Shown here: positions 5,654 through 5,741 of the stretch, one piece after another
How the letters are laid out: each line of letters starts with the position of its first letter
Position numbering within the stretch: the first letter of the stretch is position 1
Assembly: GCA_964372165.1 (NCBI GenBank)
Contig: CAYJPT010000150.1
Coordinates: forward strand, 1-5,741
DNA from: CAYJAD01 sp964372165
GTDB taxonomy: Bacteria > Desulfobacterota > Desulfovibrionia > Desulfovibrionales > Desulfovibrionaceae
Length of the DNA stretch: 5,741 bases
Direction: 5' to 3'
The notes under the pieces: model-generated
Told to the model about the DNA's origin: nothing
The model's input: only the letters and a program-made list of their open reading frames with translations
Database searches by the model: none
Made by a program: the position numbers and the translations under genes

Positions 5654-5692
5654 TATTCCTACGCAGTGCTTGTCTGCTATCGCAGTCAACGG

Positions 5693-5716
5693 TAGTAATT
5701 TCATCTGAAATTACTA
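5693..5716. repeat. Perfect 11-bp hairpin at the right end
   Basis: TAGTAATTTCA (5693-5703) and TGAAATTACTA (5706-5716) are exact inverted copies with only TC between them, which is almost a continuous palindrome. It could be a dimeric regulator site or another unit of the hairpin cluster. It is A/T-rich, unlike the GC-rich core to its left, and lacks a T-tract. Confidence 0.5.
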
Positions 5717-5741
5717 TAATGCAAAAAGTATAAAGCCCTAG

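Larger units (their letters stand above)
5215..5741. other. Gene-free region upstream of the atp operon
   Basis: No protein-coding frame is convincing on either strand. The part next to atpZ (5215 to about 5430) is AT-rich and holds the promoter candidate. A hairpin with a T-tract follows at 5428-5463, flanked by a short direct repeat. From about 5500 to the right edge there is a dense run of hairpins with a GC-rich core, unlike the rest of the window. I see no tRNA, rRNA or CRISPR pattern in it. Confidence 0.7.

Noticed and set aside
5500..5741. CRISPR array, tRNA or mobile-element end
   Set aside because: The hairpins differ in sequence with no regular repeat-spacer spacing, no cloverleaf is visible, and no transposase or target duplication is seen.

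Overview
The window looks like a stretch of an AT-rich bacterial chromosome. I infer a low-GC member of the Desulfovibrionaceae, for example Lawsonia or a gut or symbiont relative. Two things support this. The F-type ATPase c subunit carries a signal-peptide-like extension, as I recall for Desulfovibrio AtpE. The F0 genes also form a short separate operon (atpZ-atpI-atpB-atpE) without the F1 genes, as I recall from Desulfovibrio. Almost everything is on the minus strand, so the window is best read from right to left.

Right end (5215-5741): a gene-free stretch of about 530 bases. Its outer part (about 5500-5741) is packed with perfect or near-perfect hairpins, several GC-rich, and looks like structured RNA or a palindromic extragenic element. 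A hairpin with a T-tract (5428-5463) separates it from the atp promoter region. The best sigma-70-like promoter for the atp operon is at 5269-5297, ahead of atpZ.

Middle (3272-5214): atpZ, an atpI-like gene with a non-ATG start, atpB (subunit a) and atpE (subunit c). Together they give the membrane rotor, the proton-channel subunit and two small assembly or ion-handling proteins. A C(UUCG)G hairpin followed by an AU-rich leader and a strong ribosome binding site precedes atpE. A strong symmetrical terminator (3221-3250) closes the operon.

Left (86-3186): a tight four-gene cassette. In order of transcription it encodes an HpcH/HpaI-type class II aldolase, a divergent KdsB-like cytidylyltransferase, a D-2-hydroxyacid dehydrogenase and a HAD-IA phosphatase. 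The first three genes share one reading frame with gaps of 3 and 6 nt; the fourth overlaps the third by 19 nt. The set resembles an alternative to the Kdo route (carbon-chain extension, dephosphorylation, CMP activation) plus a redox step. I infer that it makes a CMP-activated 2-keto-3-deoxy acid for a surface glycan. The cytidylyltransferase has lost all four residues I recall as sugar-contacting in E. coli KdsB, so its substrate is probably not ordinary Kdo. This cassette is the best candidate here for undescribed biology.

The first 92 bases appear to be the 3' end of a plus-strand gene that converges on, and slightly overlaps, the HAD gene.
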